From contig SIJG01000002.1 in assembly GCA_023374025.1 (NCBI GenBank), positions 658,078 to 722,077 on the forward strand: DNA of 64,000 bases, written 5' to 3'. Positions 58,228-64,000 of the stretch are shown piece after piece. Position 1 is the stretch's first letter; every line of letters begins with the position of its first letter. This DNA comes from Heterodera schachtii. Lineage: Eukaryota > Nematoda > Chromadorea > Rhabditida > Heteroderidae. The position numbers and the translations under genes are program-made. The notes beneath the pieces were generated by a model. The model made no database searches, was not told where the DNA came from, and was given only the letters and a program-made list of their open reading frames with translations.

Positions 58228-58600
58228 TATTTGACGCTTTGCTGTGGGGAGCGACACGGCGCCAGGGGACGTGGAGATGAAGAGGAGGAAGAAGAGGAAG
58301 ACAGTGTCACAGCGGCGCCAGAATTATTCGAATCTGTCGTCATTGGCATCTCTGGACAACAATTGACATTTCCGTTGCCCGAGCTTCCGTTGCCCAACAA
58401 TATTCGCTTTAGCCATCTTTCGATTCAGTAATTGGCGACACGACGCCAGGGGACGCGGCAGATGAAGAGGAGGAAGAAGAGGAGGAAGAAGATGATGAAG
58501 AGGAGGAAGAAGATGAGGAAGAAGAGGAGGAAGAAGGTGCTCAAATTGCCTTTTTTTCAAAAAAGATTTTGGTTTTTGTTTTTTTGTTTGAATAAATTTT
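58228..58600 (+). CDS. 3' exon with acidic tract next to the F-box-like gene
   Basis: One frame reads RGRGDEEEEEEDSVTAAPEL, then FESVVIGISGQQLTFPLPEL and PLPNNIRFSHLSIQ, stopping at 58,431. The words FPLPELPLPNNIRFSHL fit the later part of the F-box-like family. Immediately after, the acidic module is repeated: GDTTPGDAADEEEEEEEEED, more Glu/Asp, GAQIAFFSKKI. The stretch from TTAAG through GCTGTGGGA is shared with the acidic exons in the inverted repeat. The two modules use different frames, so at least one is a relic. Confidence 0.5.
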
Positions 58601-58639
58601 TGTTGTTAACCAAAAAATTTCCAATCGCGATAAAAGTGA

Positions 58640-59620
58640 AAAGGATTGCGTTTGGGCTCAGTGGTTTTTGTAAGATGGTAATGGGGTGGGGATGAAGTTC
58701 GGATCCGCTCCATAACACCAATAGTTTTGCTTTGAAGTCAATTGGGAATTTTGCAAACTCCACCAGAGGGGAACAAGGAAAAACAAACATATGTTTTACA
58801 ATTATTGTTATTTTTGTGAATGAACAGATGGACAAATGATGCCAATTAATGGGGAAAATAAGAGAAAGAGAAGTGTGGTTAATATTTGTTTGATTGGCAA
58901 AAAAATTGGTGCAAATGCTAAAAAAGTCGAAAATTTAACCCAAATTTCTGTGCTCCGACTCGCCCATTCGCTCTGCTGTTGCTGCTCAGGGGGTATTAAA
59001 AGAATAGTAAATCGAATTTTATTTGAATAATCCATTCCCAAGGGCCAAAGAGCCAAGCCAGAAATAAGGTGCATTTAGAGATTTTAATGAAAAATTCTTG
59101 AAAAATTAGTAATTAATATTTAAATTTTGAAAAAACGCATAATATTATAAAAAAAAAATTTAATACAAAAAATGTTTCGGCAAAGGACAGAATTGAAGCT
59201 GCTCGCCCTTGGGGCAGGTCTTTCCCCCTCCGAATTTTCAAACAGAAATTTTTCAAAAAAATTCTTGAAATTTTTTAATAAGAAAATTTTAAGAAATAAT
59301 TTTTCTGAAAAAATTTTCAGCGAAATTTTTTAAAATTTTATGATTAACTACTGAATTTTCAAATTGAAATTTATCGATTCTTCATTTTTTAAAATTGGAA
59401 CAAGATTTGGTCATTAACCTCTTGGGCAAGTCTTTACAAATTGCTTTAAATATGTTTAGCGAATCGAAAAAAGATTTATCACACAGCCAAAACTGGCACC
59501 AACAAAATGATGTTTATCAGAGTATTTTGCGTTTTGGAGCCCGGGTTTGAGTTTTTTAAAATCAACAGACGGCGCGCAAATATTGCAAAATATTTGTTCC
59601 CTTGTTTATGTAAAAAACGA
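58640..59620. other. No supported gene
   Basis: AT-rich sequence with several short open frames on both strands. A minus frame at 58,808-59,074 and a plus frame at 58,836-59,030 overlap without splice support. Nothing recognisable. Confidence 0.5.
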
Positions 59621-59629
59621 TTCATTTTC

Positions 59630-62035
59630 AAAAATTCTTAATGAAATTTGTGCCGAAAATTTCCTTCGAGAAAAGGGTGTTTTGTTCATCGAGAATTTGA
59701 ATTAATGTTGGTACGTAATTTTCGCAATTATGCACGCCTTTTATTGTTTTTTTAAAATTTAATCCGTGCCTCAAAACGGAAAAGTAAACAATTGCCAAAA
59801 TTGCAATAGAGCAAATCAAATTCGTCAATCAAACAAATTTGAGTGAATTCATTGCGAAAATAATGTCGAAAACCGTTTGAAAATCAATAGCTACAATTGG
59901 ATCAATTTCACCCAACGATTCTACAGTTGCGCTGCCCACCATCTGAAAATTGGAAAAACGAAAAATTACCGTACAATGGATAAACAAACACTAAAACCCA
60001 CAAAAAAAAATTTTGGAACGGATTTGGAACCATATAAATTCACATTTTGAAAAATGCAAAAAAAGCCAAAAAATATTCCTAAGGATCTACCTATTAGAAA
60101 CTTTTATAATACGCACCAAAAAAAGAATTTTTCGAAATTTTACAATTTTTTGGTATTTTATTCGCTTTCGAGAATTTTTTGTCCATATATGGTGTTTTTA
60201 GTCCAATAATTTATAACCCTAGTAATTACTTACCAGCCCTAAATGGTTTTTGGATGTAATCACATCATTGCTTTTTTTTGGTCCCATATAATTGTATTAA
60301 TCGCCAAATACACATGATTTCTATTCAAAGCTGGTCTATCGATAAAAATGCACTGTTCGCCATGCGAAGCAGAAATATCGTAATTTTCCCGACAATATGC
60401 GAAATACAGTATCTTTTCAGCAGTAAAATTGAGACACCGTTGCCGTCATGATAATAATGCCGGGCTCCTTGCGAGAAGTCAATAATCGAAGCATTTGCAT
60501 TAGTCTCACGCAACAACTGTACAGTAGCACTGCCTACCGTCTGAAAATTGGAAAATCAAAATCCGGGCAAAACGCCGGGATGGGGCCCTGAAATAGGCAC
60601 AAAATGCCATAAAATAAACTTAATTGGCTTGTTGTTTTTCTTTCTTTTTTTAATACTTCATTAAAAATTAAAAATATATTTTATTTAATCACCTTTTGTA
60701 TTTTAAAAATTAATTTTTGGTATCTTTTTTTCTTTTTTGGAAAAACCGATGTTTTAAGGGTACTTTTTTACAAAATATTTTTCTAAATTAATCAAAGAAT
60801 TCACAAAACATGTAAAAAAAAAGAAATATGTACGAAAAATTGCTAAATTTTGCATTTCTTGGTAATTTAATAAAAATTTCCTTAAATAATCCTCAAAAAT
60901 TGCAAAATATATACTAAAAATTGCAAAAAGTTCAAAATGTGTTTAAAAATATGTCCACCAGGAAAAAATGTATTTATATAAAAAAGAAAGACCTATTCAT
61001 TATAAAATACTTTTTTCAAGTTCACTCAATATTTGCCATTTTTAGTCCATAAAAACCCGGGCCTAAAAAACAATAAATAAAGTGCTGCTCAATTTGATTA
61101 GGTAAAATCATTTGCTCCTTCAATTTGGAATTTGGTTGATCAGTGCCTATTAATTGGTCCCATTTAATTGTGCCAATTTCCATATATTTTTTCTTTCCCT
61201 GCCTATCATATGCTGCTTTTTCATTAAAAAGCACTCGTGTTCCGTGCAAAGCATAAATTCGGTAGGCAATTTTTCCATGGTTTATTAAGCGTTTTCTTTG
61301 GAAAAATAATTTTTTCGTTTTCAAAAAAAATTCAAAACATTTGTCTGGCGCTATTCTCTTACTGTTACAATGCCAATCAGCTGAAATTGAGTGACTTATG
61401 TGAATACAAAAAAAAATGACTAAACGATTTTAGAAAATTTTATTTTAATAAATTTTGTTAATAGAAATTAAAAGTTTTAAGCATTGAATGTTAAATCTTT
61501 TTTTATTTTCAATTTATTTTTTACTTTTAAAAATATTTTGAAGCTGGATTGTATTAAGGCTTATATTATTAGGCTCAAAAAAAATTGAAATAGGGAGGCT
61601 CTAGGCTTTATCAAGCCGGAACCCGCCCTCTCATTCTTTGAATCTTGAAAAAAGCTAATCAAAATTAAGTGTTGCCAAAGATAAGAATTTTTTTTGAAAA
61701 ATTTTATTTTGAATCCAGGCTTGAGCAATCCTGGGTCGGATCCCGTAAATGTGGGATTAATCCCACACATCCAACTTGTTAAATATTCTGAATTCCAAAA
61801 CCAAAACCGAATTTTTGAAAACGATTCAGGTCTCTTTATGCTGATTACCTTCCCATCTATTTGCTGGAAAGAAATCTCATCATTATCCGCCAATCCAATC
61901 GTTTGTTTTGATTTCCACACATTGTTGCCCGGTTTCATCGTCTTTCCGTGTGTCCAAATCGTCCATCAAAAATTGCTCATAATACATTTGAACTCTGAAT
62001 GAGTCACTATGCCCAACAAAACAGATTTTCTTTAT
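59630..62035 (-). pseudogene. Repeated-module gene of unknown family, at least three related modules, frameshifted
   Basis: Exons open after TTCAG with MVGSATVES (59,942), TVGSATVQLLRETNANASI (60,540) and LIGIVTVRE (about 61,385). Each is followed by a second motif, best seen as IAYRIYALHGTRVLFNEKA with YMEIGTIKWDQLIG (61,280-61,130), CRENYDISASHGEQCIFID with YLAINTIIWDQ (60,400-60,260) and NCENYVPTLIQILDEQNTLF (59,735-59,660). A fourth exon (62,035-61,880) reads FVGHSDSFRVQMYYEQFLMD. Within modules the first and second halves lie in different frames, so the copies carry indels or unseen introns. The pattern (Y.IYA.HG..VLF, then I.TI.WDQ) suggests a beta-rich repeat. I cannot name it. Confidence 0.55.
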
Positions 62036-62039
62036 CTGT

Positions 62040-64000
62040 AAATATAGTATATTTTATCGTATGTTCTCTATTGCATAATATGCGTCCTCTGCGGGACTTT
62101 TGTGCGTCTCATAACCTTTTACACAGCCTGTGGGATTTACACGTCCCATAGGCTTAAAATGTCCTATGGGTTTATGTATCCCACGGGGTTTTCGCATTTC
62201 ATTCAAAATTTTATGACCATAACTTTTTTGTAATTTTGTAAAAAAAAATTTCTAAATTAATATATTCCAGTAGTGAATACCTAGGGTGTTTGAATACCAT
62301 AAAATACATATTAATTTGGGTTAAATAGCCAAGTTATGAATTTTTAAGAAACATCGACTTGTCGATTTTAATGAAATGACCAAGCACCCGTAATTTCCGG
62401 CTATAAATCCATGATTTGTTTTCCCATTTGGGAAGTTGAGCCAGAAAAATGCAGAAAATCGCGGCCAGAAGCCGAAGAATGGGGGTGTTCATCATAACAG
62501 CTATTCGGAAAAATTCGGCACTAATAAAAACTTTAGACTTAATATACTTTAAAAGGAAAGGACAATAAAATGAAATTTCAAGATTTAGGCGTATCTTGCA
62601 AAAATATAAAAACGTTTTCCTACTATATATTTAAAGCCTGTGATTCGAAAAGTAAGGAGATTGCAGGCAAACCAACAATTATTAGCACAATATGTAATAT
62701 TTTAAATATATTTAATCATAAATTGGCTTCTTTTTTTTTGCGAGAAAAAGGCAATTGAGGGCAGTATGCCATCATTTGACAAGCAAATACATCCCTTCTG
62801 TTTAAGCATTTTGCGCCAATTTGGCAATCAATTTGGCAACTCTGTTTAAAGCCATCATGCTAACATTGGGCGAGCACTTTCGATGCTAAAAATAACAATT
62901 TTTATGCATTAAAAGAAGCTATTTTTACTGGGACGCAGTTATCACTGTTTTTAAATGGCGTCGGTTTGACTTTATTCTTTCAATAGCTCTCGAATAATAC
63001 CATTTTTGTCCGGGTTTCGCCGTTTTTAAAAGGTTGGGAATAGTCCATTTTGCTCATTTTTCCAAAATTTTGTATCGGTTCAAAACCCATTTTTTTGCCA
63101 TTTTCCTGAACATTACAGGAAACTCTCGAGTTTTTTTGTGGGTTAGGTAGACCTATAGTACAGCCCGAATTGGGACTTCTTCCCGAAACTTTGGAACTCA
63201 CTCACATTTGTACTTAATTGCAATTAATGAATAAAATATTTGCTTTAATTTTAATTTATTTTCAAATATATTTTTGTGTCGTGTTGTGCGCTTTTAATTT
63301 TTCTTGCACTGCAAATGTTTCCATTTTTATTCAAAATTTTGTAAATATTAGGTTCTTGCGTTTTTTCTTTAACATTTAATCAAATATTTTTGGATTTTTT
63401 TTCATAAATAACTATTTTTTCAAAATTTTTTGTAAAATTTTTTGATTTTTTTACGGCTAGCTTTGAAAATTCATTTTGATTATTTTTTGTGAAAAATTAT
63501 GTTTATTGATAATTTTGTACGAACTGCCATGACATCGGATAATTAGGGGTGCCATTTTTAATTTGGTAATAGTTAATATGATTGGCCACCATTGCAAAAC
63601 AAAATCCTATTTTTTTAACCTATTCATAAGCCTGAGCCCGAATTTGAACAAAAAGTCGAAATTCAATTTTAAAATAAACTCACAGATTTGTTTTTTTTTT
63701 GTTCTAATTCGGATTTTGCAGATATTGTTGATTGAATTCAAAAGTTTATTAGAGAACAAATAAATTATATGAAAATCCTTCCAACTAGGGCTGTGGTTTT
63801 AACCGTGACCGGAAAATGCGTCAGTGGAAAATGCGTCAGTGATACAAATATTTTAAAATTAATATTGTGATACAGAAGTATAATTCTATTAGAATATGGT
63901 TCTGAATTTCGAACCCCGAACCCGTATTCGAACAAAAAATCAAAAGTCAAAATTTTCGAAATTAGTGTTTTTCTTCAAAATCGGTTCAAATACACAGAAA
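62040..64000. other. Window end: no supported gene
   Basis: At 62,085-62,200 there are short palindromic words (CCCATAGG, CCTATGGG, CCCACGGG). 62,760-62,870 resembles 10,640-10,720. 63,895-63,960 is a copy of the dispersed motif with CGAACCCCGAACCCGTATTC. The rest is AT-rich. Confidence 0.5.

Overview
The window is eukaryotic, AT-rich nuclear DNA with short and long GT-AG introns, many broken reading frames and a heavy load of small transposons. It reads as a nematode genome. MATH-domain arrays, a serpentine-receptor fragment and a nuclear-receptor-like exon fit nematodes, and an F-box-like exon containing ALISPHFDVLVDAHF recalls a family I associate with cyst nematodes (Heterodera/Globodera). 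The cyst-nematode call is recollection plus inference; I ran no search.

Layout. Positions 1-17,378 and about 27,965-42,240 are the two arms of a giant inverted repeat around a spacer of about 10.6 kb. A run of exactly ten Ns (17,379-17,388) sits where the left arm meets the spacer. The match is a mosaic. Blocks 16,510-17,378, 10,845-13,400, 7,570-9,425, 4,300-6,860 and 2,050-2,555 are near-identical to the right arm. They are separated by segments found in only one arm, several of which are clean transposon insertions with target-site duplications and a visible empty site opposite. The outer parts (300-2,040 versus 38,300-40,930) are homologous but strongly diverged.

Genes. The clearest coding signal is a pair of divergent genes, one per arm, that resemble the zinc-peptidase half of FtsH (family M41) with no AAA+ ATPase part: 768-2,036 minus and 38,305-40,340 plus. 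Their first three exons have identical lengths (195, 189, 147 nt) and both keep HExxH and the distal Asp motif. A glutamate/aspartate-rich 3' exon follows each, with a third copy next to the F-box-like gene at 58 kb. The left arm holds an apparently intact four-exon gene (11,727-13,542 minus) whose right-arm copy is a wreck. Another gene is split in both arms by the same hAT MITE. The spacer holds MATH, serpentine-receptor and nuclear-receptor-like fragments and a two-exon acidic gene with one in-frame stop.

From 41 to 46 kb lie exons of one or more unrecognised minus-strand genes. At 46.7-50.7 kb a 1.46-kb unit is repeated three times, followed at 50.8 kb by a foldback element. A MATH-domain array covers 52.0-55.1 kb, the F-box-like gene lies at 57.1-58.6 kb, and a minus-strand locus of repeated exon modules lies at 59.6-62.0 kb. 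The last 2 kb show nothing I can support.

Mobile DNA dominates the story. There are at least six short elements with 8-bp target duplications, mostly hAT-type, one 602-bp element with long terminal inverted repeats, and two foldback-type elements built of short tandem repeats with 9-bp duplications. A GC-rich hairpin module is found inside several otherwise unrelated elements.
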